The notes beneath the pieces are model-generated. The model made no database searches. It was given only the letters and a program-made list of their open reading frames with translations, and had not been told where the DNA came from. This document shows, piece by piece, positions 7,508 to 15,253 of a stretch of DNA of 64,000 nt (the first letter of the stretch is position 1; each line of letters starts with the position of its first letter). Both the position numbers and the translations under genes were made by a program. This stretch comes from Nocardioides cavernae (GTDB lineage: Bacteria > Actinomycetota > Actinomycetes > Propionibacteriales > Nocardioidaceae): positions 806,001 through 870,000 of the forward strand of contig NZ_JACCBW010000001.1 of the NCBI RefSeq assembly GCF_013410035.1, in the 5' to 3' direction.

Positions 7508-9358
7508 CTACCGCGGGTCGACCACCTTGGCCGACCCCTTGCCGCGCCGGCTCGGCTCGGCGACCGCGGTCATCGTCTTGCGCGGCCCGAACTCGATCGC
7601 CGTGGCGGCCCCGATCTCGGCGGCGCTCGTGAAGGCGTCCCCTGCCGGCGCGAGCGTGTGCCCGAGCGCCGTCAGCGCGGCGCCGTACGCGTCGATGAAG
7701 GCCGGCTCGGCGGTGACGCTCGCGGTGTTGCGCTGGCTGGCGCGCGGCGCGGCGATCGCCTCCTCGATCGTCATGCCGAGGTCGATCCGGTTCACCAGCA
7801 TCTGCAGCACGGTGGTGATGATCGTCGAGCCGCCGGGCGACCCGAGCGCGAGGAACGGCTTGCCGTCCTTGAGCACGATCGTCGGCGACATCGAGCTCCG
7901 CGGCCGCTTGCCCGGCTGGATGCGGTTGGGGTCGGCGGCGTCGTAGACGGTGGAGAAGTCGGTGAGCTCGTTGTTGAGCAGGAAGCCGTGGCCCGGGACG
8001 GTGATACCCGAGCCGCCGGTCTGCTCGATGGTGAGGGTGTACTCGACGACGTTGCCCCACTTGTCCGCGACCGTGAGGTTGGTGGTCGAGATGTTCTCGG
8101 TGTCCGCGTCGGTGACGCCCGTGCCGGCGGCAGGCGGGCACGCCCCGTCGTACGCCGTCACGTCACCGGCAGCGACCGGCTTGGTGGCCGCCTTGGCCGG
8201 GTTGAGCGAGCACGCGCGCTCGGCGGCGTACGTGTCGTCGAGGAGGCGCTTGACCGGGACGTCGACGAAGGCGGGGTCACCGACGTACTTGCCGCGGTCG
8301 GCGAACGCCAGGGCGCTCGCCTCGAGGTAGTGGTGCAGGGCCTGCTCGGTCGTCATCGCCGACAGGTCGTAGCGCTCGAGGATGTTGAGCGCCTCGCCGA
8401 CGGTCGTGCCTCCCGACGAGGACGGCGCCATGCCGTAGACGTCGTGGCCGCGGTAGCTCGTCCTCGTGGCCTTCTGCGAGCGGACCCGGTAGTCGCGCAG
8501 GTCGCGCGGGGTCAGGTAGCCCTTGGGTGCGGGGAGCGTCGTGTTCTTGGTCATGCGCGGCTTGCGCACGACGTCGGACATCAGCCGCGCGAGCGGGCCG
8601 CGGTAGAACGCCTTCGTGCCCTTCGCGGCGATCGCGCGGTAGGTGTCGGCGAGCTCGGGGTTCCGGAAGACCGAGCCCACCTGGGGGGCGTCTCCCCTGG
8701 GCAGGAAGAGCTTCTTGGTGTCCTTGAACGCGGAGAAGCGTTCGAGGTTGTCGAGCGTCTGCTGGCGGAAGGTGGCGTCGACCTTGAAGCCGCGGTCGGC
8801 GACCTTCGTCGCGGGGGCGAGCGCCTCGGCGAGCGACCAGGTGCCCCAGTTGGCCAGCGCCTTGTCCCAGGTCGCGAGGGTGCCGGGCGTGCCGACGCTG
8901 ACACCGCTGGTCACGAGGTCGGGCGTGAACGGGTAGGGCTTGCCGGTCGCCGGGTCGACGAAGGCGTCCTGCGGCATCTTGCTGGGCGCGGTCTCGCGGC
9001 CGTCGAGCGTGCGGACCTTGCCGCTCTTCGCGTTGTAGTAGACGAAGTAGCCGCCTCCGCCGATGCCCGCGCTGTAGGGCTCGGTCACGCCGAGCGTCGC
9101 GGCGGCGGCGACGGCCGCGTCCACCGCGTTGCCGCCCGCCTTGAGGACCTTGAGCCCGGCCGCACTGGCCTCGGGGTCGACGGTCGTGACGGCGCCGCCC
9201 GTGCCGATGGCGGTGGGCACCTTCTTCGTCGGCCGCAGGTCGGGGCCGTCGGGCGCCTGCGCCTGGGCTCCGGGGACGGACGAGGCGAGCAGGAGCCCCG
9301 CGACCAGGCCGGTCGCGGTGACGGTGGCGAGGGACGTACGCAGGTGGTGCAGGGACAT
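7508..9358 (-). CDS. ggt: Gamma-glutamyltransferase, exported
   Basis: This Ntn-hydrolase cleaves or transfers the gamma-glutamyl group of glutathione-like or gamma-glutamyl compounds outside the cell. The 616-residue precursor has a signal peptide ending near AQAQA. The self-cleavage site and nucleophile are Thr425 in ENISTTNLTVAD, and the oxyanion region is GSPGGSTIITT. Length fits a full precursor of large plus small subunits. The start at 9358 has a good ribosome site (GGGAGGA). Actinobacteria such as this usually make mycothiol rather than glutathione, so gamma-glutamyl peptides may be the real substrates; that is inference. It is inserted between dapF and miaA. Confidence 0.95.
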   Translation of the reverse strand: MSLHHLRTSLATVTATGLVAGLLLASSVPGAQAQAPDGPDLRPTKKVPTAIGTGGAVTTVDPEASAAGLKVLKAGGNAVDAAVAAAATLGVTEPYSAGIGGGGYFVYYNAKSGKVRTLDGRETAPSKMPQDAFVDPATGKPYPFTPDLVTSGVSVGTPGTLATWDKALANWGTWSLAEALAPATKVADRGFKVDATFRQQTLDNLERFSAFKDTKKLFLPRGDAPQVGSVFRNPELADTYRAIAAKGTKAFYRGPLARLMSDVVRKPRMTKNTTLPAPKGYLTPRDLRDYRVRSQKATRTSYRGHDVYGMAPSSSGGTTVGEALNILERYDLSAMTTEQALHHYLEASALAFADRGKYVGDPAFVDVPVKRLLDDTYAAERACSLNPAKAATKPVAAGDVTAYDGACPPAAGTGVTDADTENISTTNLTVADKWGNVVEYTLTIEQTGGSGITVPGHGFLLNNELTDFSTVYDAADPNRIQPGKRPRSSMSPTIVLKDGKPFLALGSPGGSTIITTVLQMLVNRIDLGMTIEEAIAAPRASQRNTASVTAEPAFIDAYGAALTALGHTLAPAGDAFTSAAEIGAATAIEFGPRKTMTAVAEPSRRGKGSAKVVDPR

Positions 9359-9444
9359 GGGTCTTCCTCCCGAGCGATGGTCCGTCCACCCTGCCCGCGC
9401 CCGACGGCCTTGTCCACGCCCGCCGGAGGGTGTGTCACCCACGG

Positions 9445-9963
9445 TCACCGCACGACCGCGTACCTCCCGCACATGAAGTCCCGGTTGCGCGCGACCTCCT
9501 CGAGCCTCAGCTCGACGTGGCGCGGCAGCACGGGCGCGCCGCTGCCGACCGTCACCGGGGCGTACTGGATCCACACCTCGTCGAGCAGGCCGGCGTCGTG
9601 GAGCTGCCCGACCAGATCCCCGCCGCCGACGACCCACAGGTCCTTGCCGTCGGCGGCCTCGGTCATCTCGGCGTGCACGCGCCGCACGTCGCCCTGGGCG
9701 AAGTTCACGCTCGCCGGCGCCTCGGGGAAGGTGCGGTGCGTCAGCACCCAGGTCGGGAGCGGCCCCCACGGGTCGTCGTCGTGGTCGAGGATCCACTGCC
9801 ACGTCGTGGCGCCCATGACGCAGGCGCCGAGGCGCTCGCGGAACGCCGGGTAGGCCATCGGGCCCTCCTGGTCGATGTCGCGCGAGGTGAGCCAGTCGAG
9901 CGAGTGGTCGTCGGTCGCGATGAAGCCGTCGAGGGTGCAGCCGGTGTAGTAGATGGTCGCCAT
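9445..9963 (-). CDS. Dihydrofolate reductase-family protein (RibD C-terminal fold)
   Basis: The 172-residue protein shows the pattern of the RibD_C/DHFR-like family: an opening strand then GFIA, a VMGATTW motif matching the M-G-R/T-x-T-W signature, and the nucleotide motif LWVVGGGDLV. Members use NADPH, but most actinobacterial copies are not true folate reductases and their substrates are unknown. The start is taken as the ATG at 9963 with a GGTGG stretch upstream; a GTG three codons earlier is possible. Confidence 0.85.
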   Translation of the reverse strand: MATIYYTGCTLDGFIATDDHSLDWLTSRDIDQEGPMAYPAFRERLGACVMGATTWQWILDHDDDPWGPLPTWVLTHRTFPEAPASVNFAQGDVRRVHAEMTEAADGKDLWVVGGGDLVGQLHDAGLLDEVWIQYAPVTVGSGAPVLPRHVELRLEEVARNRDFMCGRYAVVR

Positions 9964-10026
9964 GTCCGCCACCGTGGCACCGGCGACGGTGTCTCCGCTT
10001 GACCGGGATTGCGGTCCTTGGGGGGC

Positions 10027-10215
10027 CTACCGGACGAGCGCGTGGACGGCGGGTTCGGCCGCCTCGGCCGGCAGGTGGCCGAGCATGATGAGCTGGGCCA
10101 TCCCGTGGACCGTCGACCACAGCGCCGCCGAGAGCGCCATCGGGTCGCGGCCCTCCCACCCGGGCTCCTGCACGAGCCGGCAGGCCGACCGCCGTACGCC
10201 CGGCGCTGGCGCGCG
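10027..10215 (-). pseudogene. C-terminal remnant of a TetR-family regulator
   Basis: Between the DHFR-like gene and miaA the minus strand encodes a short frame ending in TAG at 10029-10027. It contains GRDPMALSAALWSTVHGMAQ, then LIMLGHLPAEAAEPAVHALV. This matches the ligand-binding C-terminal (WHG-type) domain of TetR repressors, where a Trp/His-Gly helix is typical. No DNA-binding part is present: the frame runs straight back into the miaA stop codon, with which it is in phase. It is therefore a truncated relic, or the far end of a gene displaced by rearrangement. The assignment rests on motif recognition over only about 55 residues. Confidence 0.55.
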
Positions 10216-11127
10216 TCAGCTGACCCGGTCGACCGCCCCGATCGCCTTCTCCACGCGGTCGGGGTCGTCGTGCGCGACCCACAAGATGCGCGGGTCCTTG
10301 CGGAACCAGGAGTCCTGCCGTCGGGCGAACCGCCGGGTCGCGACGGTCGTCTGCTCGATCGCCTCGGCGAGGCTGCGGTCGCCGGCGAGGAAGCCGGTCA
10401 CCTCGCGGTAGCCGATGGCGCGGTGGGCCGTACGCCCCTCGGCGAGGCCGCGGGCCAGCAGCGCCTCGACCTCCTCGACGAACCCGCCCGCGAACATCTC
10501 CTCGACCCGGCGCGCGATGCGCGCGTCGAGCGTCGGCCGGTCGATGTCGACCCCGACCTGGACGGTGTGCGGGACGGCGTACTCCAGTCGCGGGAGGCTC
10601 GCGCTGAACGGCCGCCCGGTCAGCGCGACGACCTCGAGGGCACGGACGACGCGGCGCCCGTTGTCGGGCAGGATCTGCGCCGCCGCCTCGGGGTCGACGC
10701 CCGCGAGCCGCCGGTGCAGGGCGTGGGTGCCGACGGTCTCGAGCTCGGCCTCGAGCTCGCGGCGCAGCGAGTCGTCCGTGCCGGGGAACTCGAAGCGGTC
10801 GACGATGGCGCGGGTGTAGAGCGCCGACCCGCCCACCAGGACCGGCGTTGCGTCGCGGCCGCGGATGTCGTCGATCGACTCGCGCGCCCACCCCTGGAAG
10901 AGCGCGACCGTGGCAGGCTCGGTGACCTCGTAGAGGTCGAGCAGGTGGTGCGGGATGCCCCGGCGCTCGCCCTCCGGCAGCTTGGCGGTGCCGATGTCCA
11001 TGCCGCGGTAGACCTGCATCGCGTCGGTGTTGACCACCTCCCCGCCGAGCCGTTCGGCGAGGTCGAGGCTGAGACCGGTCTTGCCCGACGCGGTCGCTCC
11101 GACGAGCGCGACGATGGGGCGAGGCAT
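10216..11127 (-). CDS. miaA: tRNA dimethylallyltransferase
   Basis: MiaA adds the dimethylallyl group to N6 of A37 in tRNAs reading UNN codons, the substrate that MiaB (13456-14958) then thiomethylates. The 303-residue protein has the P-loop GATASGKT, the DSMQ-like region VNTDAMQVYRGMDIGTAK and the ALEV region before GRP. An in-frame ATG at 11142 would add five residues; the ATG at 11127 gives the normal MPRPIVALVG start. Its 3' end touches the TetR remnant. Confidence 0.97.
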   Translation of the reverse strand: MPRPIVALVGATASGKTGLSLDLAERLGGEVVNTDAMQVYRGMDIGTAKLPEGERRGIPHHLLDLYEVTEPATVALFQGWARESIDDIRGRDATPVLVGGSALYTRAIVDRFEFPGTDDSLRRELEAELETVGTHALHRRLAGVDPEAAAQILPDNGRRVVRALEVVALTGRPFSASLPRLEYAVPHTVQVGVDIDRPTLDARIARRVEEMFAGGFVEEVEALLARGLAEGRTAHRAIGYREVTGFLAGDRSLAEAIEQTTVATRRFARRQDSWFRKDPRILWVAHDDPDRVEKAIGAVDRVS

Positions 11128-11149
11128 GTCGCCATTGTCCATGCGTGGC

Positions 11150-11214
11150 TAGGCTCTGGAACGCCGGAGTCCCCACCCGCCGGGGTGGGCCGGAACCCCT
11201 CCGAGGAGGACCAG
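11150..11214 (+). promoter_or_regulatory. Promoter and leader of the antitoxin/Nudix operon
   Basis: A TAGGCT -10 box lies at 11150-11155. The inferred leader of about 50 bases contains a 7-bp stem, CCCACCC (11172-11178) with GGGTGGG (11183-11189), and ends in a strong ribosome site GAGGAGG at 11203-11209 before the ATG at 11215. Confidence 0.5.
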
Positions 11215-11445
11215 ATGAGTTTCCTGGACAAGGCGAAGGCCAAGCTCACCGACGCGGTCGACCAGCACGGCGACAAGATCGCCCAGGGCATCGACAAGGC
11301 CGGTGCGTTCGCCAACGAGAAGACCGGCGGCAAGCACGCCGACAAGATCGACAAGGCCACCGGCAAGGCGCGCGACGCGCTCGACCAGCTCGACGGCAAG
11401 GACGACGACATCCCGCCCGGCACCCCGCCGACCGCGCGTCCGTGA
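11215..11445 (+). CDS. MT0933/Rv0909-like antitoxin-family small protein
   Basis: This 76-residue, Lys/Asp-rich helical protein (MSFLDKAKAKLTDAVDQHGD..., then GGKHADKIDKATGKARDALD) matches the MT0933 antitoxin family named after M. tuberculosis Rv0909. That protein pairs with the toxin Rv0910 next to it. No Rv0910-like toxin is seen here; the downstream gene is a Nudix hydrolase overlapping by four bases. The antitoxin role is therefore a family label, not shown by context. A strong GAGGAGG site precedes the start. Confidence 0.75.
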   Translation: MSFLDKAKAKLTDAVDQHGDKIAQGIDKAGAFANEKTGGKHADKIDKATGKARDALDQLDGKDDDIPPGTPPTARP

Positions 11446-11972
11446 CGGTCGCCTTCGCCCTCGTCCCGGCCTCCTACGTCTACCTGCTGCGGGAGGGCGG
11501 GACGGGGACCGAGGTGCTGCTCCAGCAACGGGGCCCCGTCCCCTACATGCCCGGCCACTGGGCCGCGGCGGCCGCCGGCCACGTCGAGCCCGGCGAGACG
11601 GCGTACGACGCCGCGCGCCGCGAGGCGCTCGAGGAGCTCGGCATCACCGACGTCGCCCTCGACTTCGCGTTCACGATGCAGCGCAGCCAGTTCGGCCCGG
11701 CGATCGAGGAGCGGGTGGACTGGTTCTTCACCGCGCGCTCCTGGTTGGGCGAGCCCAGGGTCGTCGAGCCGGAGAAGGCGGCGCGCCTGGGCTGGTACGC
11801 CCTCGACGCGCTCCCCGAGCCGATGGTGCCGCACGAGGCGTACGCCCTCGCGCACCTCGGGTCCGGCGTCGGCTACCTCACCTTCGGGTGGGGTGCCCCT
11901 CCGCACGGAGGTGGTCCCGGCAGGTCGATCGGGGCAGGATCGACGGCTCGACCACAGGGAGGGAACCCATGA
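11442..11972 (+). CDS. Nudix hydrolase
   Basis: Nudix enzymes hydrolyse a nucleoside diphosphate linked to another group. This 176-residue protein contains a complete Nudix box: GHVEPGETAYDA leading into ARREALEELGI, which fits Gx5Ex7REuxEExGu. The start is GTG at 11442, overlapping the upstream stop codon (GTGA), and the stop overlaps the next start (ATGA), so translation is coupled across three genes. The N-terminal strands include LLQQRG before the box. The last 25 residues are Gly-rich and may be flexible. Substrate unknown. Confidence 0.9.
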   Translation: MTVAFALVPASYVYLLREGGTGTEVLLQQRGPVPYMPGHWAAAAAGHVEPGETAYDAARREALEELGITDVALDFAFTMQRSQFGPAIEERVDWFFTARSWLGEPRVVEPEKAARLGWYALDALPEPMVPHEAYALAHLGSGVGYLTFGWGAPPHGGGPGRSIGAGSTARPQGGNP

Positions 11973-12259
11973 GTGACGACGACCTGAGCCCCATGCCGAC
12001 GCCCTACGCCGAGGAGCCCCAGCTGGTCCCCGGCGGCGTGGACGCCATCGAGGAGGACCCGGCCGACAACGGCCTGCCCCGCGACCTCAGCACCGAGGAG
12101 AACCCGGCCGTCGACGACACCGTCCCCGACGAGATCGGACAGCCGGACGACAAGCAGCAGGCCCCCGAGGGCGAGGCCCGGGACCAGGAGCCCGGGACCG
12201 AGGACGACCCGTCCGCCGGCCAGGAGGCCGAGGACGGGTCGGTGGAGCCGCCGGCCTGA
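11969..12259 (+). CDS. Acidic low-complexity small protein, unknown function
   Basis: This 96-residue protein is dominated by Asp, Glu and Pro (MSDDDLSPMPTPYAEEPQLV... ending EDGSVEPPA) and has no predicted membrane or catalytic part. It is the last gene of the antitoxin/Nudix operon, overlapping the Nudix stop by four bases and preceded by a good AGGGAGGG site. Codon use matches its neighbours. It is probably intrinsically disordered. I do not recognise a function. Confidence 0.7.
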   Translation: MSDDDLSPMPTPYAEEPQLVPGGVDAIEEDPADNGLPRDLSTEENPAVDDTVPDEIGQPDDKQQAPEGEARDQEPGTEDDPSAGQEAEDGSVEPPA

Positions 12260-12273
12260 CGACGGTGTCGTGC

Positions 12274-12291
12274 TCCCCGGCCGAGCGGGGA
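12274..12291. terminator. GC hairpin after the Nudix operon (left outer hairpin of the DUF559 cassette)
   Basis: TCCCCG, loop GCCGAG, CGGGGA forms a stem just after the acidic protein gene. A matching hairpin lies at 13427-13444 beyond the DUF559 gene. The shape recalls a single type I-E CRISPR repeat, but there is no array. Confidence 0.5.
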
Positions 12292-12305
12292 TGCGCGACA
12301 ACAGT

Positions 12306-12344
12306 GCGGTCGTCGTGACGCACGAGGTACGTCACCACGACCGC
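12306..12344. repeat. 39-bp palindrome, left terminal inverted repeat of the DUF559 cassette
   Basis: GCGGTCGTCGTGACG (12306-12320) pairs with 12330-12344 with one mismatch around a nine-base loop. Compared in inverted orientation with 13375-13413, 35 of 39 bases are identical; in direct orientation only 30 match. The similarity continues a few bases outside (AGT on the outer side). Confidence 0.85.
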
Positions 12345-12406
12345 GCTCCTCCACAGACCGGGTCCGCCCCCTCGCGGTCCAGCAGGTGCCCGGCCACGAT
12401 CGTCAC

Positions 12407-13360
12407 ATGACCTCGACCGGGTACGCCGACCTGCTCGCCCTGCAGCGTGGCGTCGTCTCCCGTCGCCAGCTCACCGAGCGCGGAGTCGCCCCGCACGAGA
12501 TCGAGCGGCTGCTGCGCAGACGCCTCCTGGTGCGCGTGCACGACGGCGTCTTCCTCGACCACACCGGCAGCCCGACCTGGCTCCAGCGTGCGTGGATCGG
12601 CGTGCTTGCGGCGTGGCCGGCCGCGCTCGCGGCCGACAGCGCCCTGCGGGCCGCCGACGGTCCGGGGCGGGCGGGGCGCGACGACGGCGTCATCCACGTC
12701 GCGGTCGATCGGCACCGGCGGATCCGGCTCCCGTCCGGATTCCGGCTGCACCGCAGGTCCGGCCTCGACCGGCTCGTGGCCTGGAACGCCAGCCCTCCCC
12801 GGCTGCGGGTCGAGGAGGCACTGGTCGACGTCGCGTCGGACGCGCACGACGACTTCACGGCGATCGCTGTGCTGGCGGACGCGTTCCAGGCCCGGCGCAC
12901 GACCCCCGCGCGCGTCCGCGACTCGCTCGACCTGCGTCAGCGGGTCCACCGGCGCGACTTCCTCTCCAGCGCCCTGACGGACCTGGAGCAGGGGACCTGC
13001 TCGGTGCTCGAGCACGGCTACCTGACTCGGGTCGAGCAACCGCACGGCCTCCCAACCGCGCGCCGACAGCTCCGCGACTCGTCGCGGGGTCCGGTGTACC
13101 GGGACGTCGCCTACGTCGAGTTCGACCAGCTCGTCGAGATCGACGGCCGGCTGTGGCACGACTCCGCCGTGAGCGTCGACGCCGACCTCGACCGGGACCT
13201 CGCCGCGGCGGTCGACCGGATGAACACGGTCCGTGTCGGCTGGGGCCAGGTCTTCGACCGGCCATGCACGACGGCGGCCCGCATCGGCGTGCTGCTGCAG
13301 GCGCGCGGGTGGAACGGTCGCACCACGCCGTGCGCGGCCTGTCTCCCCCGGACCGCATGA
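12407..13360 (+). CDS. AbiEi-type winged-helix / DUF559 nuclease-fold protein
   Basis: The protein has 317 residues. The N-terminal part (LLALQRGVVSRRQLTERGV... RRRLLVRVHDGVF) matches the AbiEi_4-type winged-helix domain of solitary type IV antitoxin-like proteins. The C-terminal part (YVEFDQLVEIDGRLWHDS) resembles the Vsr/DUF559 PD-(D/E)xK endonuclease fold with acidic residues and a following helix. No AbiEii toxin is adjacent. This two-domain layout is widespread in Actinobacteria with no established function. The start at 12407 has CACGAT six bases upstream, suggesting a leaderless message. Two near-identical palindromes in inverted orientation flank the gene, which suggests a mobile or self-maintaining cassette. 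Confidence 0.75.
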   Translation: MTSTGYADLLALQRGVVSRRQLTERGVAPHEIERLLRRRLLVRVHDGVFLDHTGSPTWLQRAWIGVLAAWPAALAADSALRAADGPGRAGRDDGVIHVAVDRHRRIRLPSGFRLHRRSGLDRLVAWNASPPRLRVEEALVDVASDAHDDFTAIAVLADAFQARRTTPARVRDSLDLRQRVHRRDFLSSALTDLEQGTCSVLEHGYLTRVEQPHGLPTARRQLRDSSRGPVYRDVAYVEFDQLVEIDGRLWHDSAVSVDADLDRDLAAAVDRMNTVRVGWGQVFDRPCTTAARIGVLLQARGWNGRTTPCAACLPRTA

Positions 13361-13374
13361 CCCGGGCGCGGACT

Positions 13375-13413
13375 GCGGTCGTGGTGACGTGCCTGGCGCG
13401 TCAGGACGACCGC
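13375..13413. repeat. 39-bp palindrome, right terminal inverted repeat of the DUF559 cassette
   Basis: GCGGTCGTGGTGACG (13375-13389) pairs with 13399-13413 with two central mismatches around a nine-base loop. Its reverse complement differs from 12306-12344 at four positions only. It begins 15 bases after the DUF559 stop codon. Confidence 0.85.
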
Positions 13414-13426
13414 ACTCCCGGCGGGA

Positions 13427-13444
13427 TCCCCGCGCGAGCGGGGA
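13427..13444. terminator. GC hairpin between DUF559 gene and miaB (right outer hairpin)
   Basis: TCCCCG, loop CGCGAG, CGGGGA lies between convergent genes and could end both transcripts. It mirrors the hairpin at 12274-12291. Confidence 0.5.
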
Positions 13445-13455
13445 CTCCGACGAGG

Positions 13456-14958
13456 TCAGCCGCAGCCGGGCGCAGGCGGCAGCGCGGCGGGCACCCCGAC
13501 CGACGGCATGCCGAGCCCGACGGAGGCGGCGGCGGGCGGGACGGACGTACGCCGCTCCCAGGCGTCGCCGGCACGGGTGCGCCGCACGGACCGGATGGCA
13601 CCGTCGGCGACGAGGTGGTGCGGGGCGGCGTAGGTGATCTCGACCGTGACCATGTCGCCGGGACGCACCGAGTCGGCCTCGACCGCGGAGAAGTCGGCAG
13701 CGAAGTGCACGAGGCGGTTGTCGCGCGCGCGACCGGAGAGCCGCTTGGTGGCGGTGTCCTTGCGTCCCTCGCCCTCGGCGACCATGAGCTCGACGGTGCG
13801 CCCGACGAGCGCCGTGTTCTCCGACCAGGAGATCTCCTCGACGACCTCCACGAGCCGCTGGTAGCGGTCCTTGACGACCTCGGGAGGGACCTGGTCCTCG
13901 AGGGTGGCCGCCGGGGTGCCGGGACGCTTGGAGTACTGGAAGGTGAAGGCGGCGGAGAAGCGGGCTGCCCGCACGACGTCGAGGGTGGCCTGGAAGTCCT
14001 CCTCGGTCTCGCCGGGGAAGCCCACGATGATGTCGGTGGTGATCGCGGCGTCGGGGATCGCGGCGCGGACGCGCTCGATGATCCCGAGGTACTTCGACTG
14101 GCGGTAGGACCGGCGCATGTCGCGCAGCACCTTGTCCGAGCCCGACTGCAGGGGCATGTGCAGGGACGGCATCACGTTGGGCGTACCGGCCATCGCCTCG
14201 ATGACGTCGTCGGTGAACTCCGCCGGGTGCGGCGAGGTGAAGCGCACCCGCTCGAGGCCCTCGATCTCGCCGCAGGCCCGCAGCAGCTTGGAGAACGCCT
14301 GGCGGTCACCGAACTCGACGCCGTAGGCGTTGACGTTCTGGCCGAGCAGGGTGACCTCGGTGACGCCCTCGGCGACCAGCGCCTCGACCTCGGCGAGGAT
14401 CTCGCCGGGACGGCGGTCCTTCTCCTTGCCGCGCAGCGACGGCACGATGCAGAACGTGCAGGTGTTGTTGCACCCGACCGAGATCGACACCCACGCGGCG
14501 TACGCCGACTCCCGCTTGGTCGGCAGCGTCGAGGGGAAGACCGAGAGCGACTCCAGGATCTCGACCTGGGCCTCCTCCTGGACGCGGGCCCGCTCGAGCA
14601 GCACCGGCAGCGAGCCGATGTTGTGCGTCCCGAAGACCACGTCGACCCACGGCGCGCGCTTGGTGATCGTGTCGCGGTCCTTCTGGGCCAGGCAGCCGCC
14701 GACGGCGATCTGCATGCCGGGCTTCCCCGCCTTCACGGGCGCGAGGTGGCCGAGGTTGCCGTAGAGCTTGTTGTCGGCGTTCTCCCGCACGGCGCAGGTG
14801 TTGAACACGACGACGTCGGCCTGCTCGTCGGCCGCGGCGCGGACGTAGCCGGCGTCCTCCAGCAGACCACTCAGGCGCTCGGAGTCGTGGACGTTCATCT
14901 GGCACCCGTGGGTCTTGACCTCGTAGGTGCGCGTGGGGGCGTGGATCGCGGTGCTCAT
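13456..14958 (-). CDS. miaB: tRNA-2-methylthio-N6-dimethylallyladenosine synthase
   Basis: MiaB is a radical-SAM methylthiotransferase that finishes the ms2i6A37 modification started by MiaA. The 500-residue protein has the N-terminal UPF0004 domain with cluster cysteines (first in [12 protein letters not shown]), the radical-SAM motif [13 protein letters not shown] (CxxxCxxC) and a C-terminal TRAM-like beta domain, followed by a 50-residue Pro/Ala tail. The start is the ATG at 14958. Its placement with miaA is conserved in Actinobacteria. Confidence 0.97.
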   Translation of the reverse strand: MSTAIHAPTRTYEVKTHGCQMNVHDSERLSGLLEDAGYVRAAADEQADVVVFNTCAVRENADNKLYGNLGHLAPVKAGKPGMQIAVGGCLAQKDRDTITKRAPWVDVVFGTHNIGSLPVLLERARVQEEAQVEILESLSVFPSTLPTKRESAYAAWVSISVGCNNTCTFCIVPSLRGKEKDRRPGEILAEVEALVAEGVTEVTLLGQNVNAYGVEFGDRQAFSKLLRACGEIEGLERVRFTSPHPAEFTDDVIEAMAGTPNVMPSLHMPLQSGSDKVLRDMRRSYRQSKYLGIIERVRAAIPDAAITTDIIVGFPGETEEDFQATLDVVRAARFSAAFTFQYSKRPGTPAATLEDQVPPEVVKDRYQRLVEVVEEISWSENTALVGRTVELMVAEGEGRKDTATKRLSGRARDNRLVHFAADFSAVEADSVRPGDMVTVEITYAAPHHLVADGAIRSVRRTRAGDAWERRTSVPPAAASVGLGMPSVGVPAALPPAPGCG

Positions 14959-15129
14959 GACCCGCCCAGCGTACGGCGACGCCCGGCGACGACAGGAATC
15001 ACACAGGAACAGCGACCCGGGGGCGCCGACGCGTGTCCACCCCACTCGGGTGCGATGAGTAGTCCTGCATGACCATGCACGGCCTGACCCGCATGGCACG
15101 TCTAGCCCACGTGTCCAGTCCACCTGGGG

Positions 15130-15205
15130 GGTTACGGGCCAATCTCGTTGATTTTTTGTCCACGTTTTCCGAAGGTTCGGTGACAGCGATCAACAAATCG
15201 GTAAC
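15130..15205 (+). other. Upstream region of the GH16 gene with nested short inverted repeats
   Basis: The 295 bases between miaB and the GH16 gene hold no gene. They are locally AT-richer, with a TTTTTT run at 15152-15157. Three nested pairs are visible: GTTAC/GTAAC, GTTGAT (15147-15152)/ATCAAC (15189-15194) and CCGA/TCGG. This could be a folded leader or regulator sites; no known riboswitch pattern was recognised. Confidence 0.3.
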
Positions 15206-15253
15206 ACGGCGTCCACGGACGGACCCGTACCGATCCGGACCGTGGGGGCCCGC

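Noticed and set aside
6635..9853. Open frame of 1072 codons on the plus strand opposite dapF and ggt
   Set aside because: It is a shadow of dapF, ggt and the DHFR-like gene; no domain is recognisable.
10009..11214. Long plus-strand N-terminal extension of the MT0933-like protein
   Set aside because: The frame upstream is antisense to miaA; a strong ribosome site and the family start place the ATG at 11215.
12270..12298. CRISPR repeat
   Set aside because: Only one I-E-like hairpin is present on each side of the DUF559 gene, without spacers or a regular array.
12407..13360. Complete AbiE toxin-antitoxin system
   Set aside because: No AbiEii nucleotidyltransferase gene is adjacent; the protein is a solitary AbiEi-like/DUF559 form.
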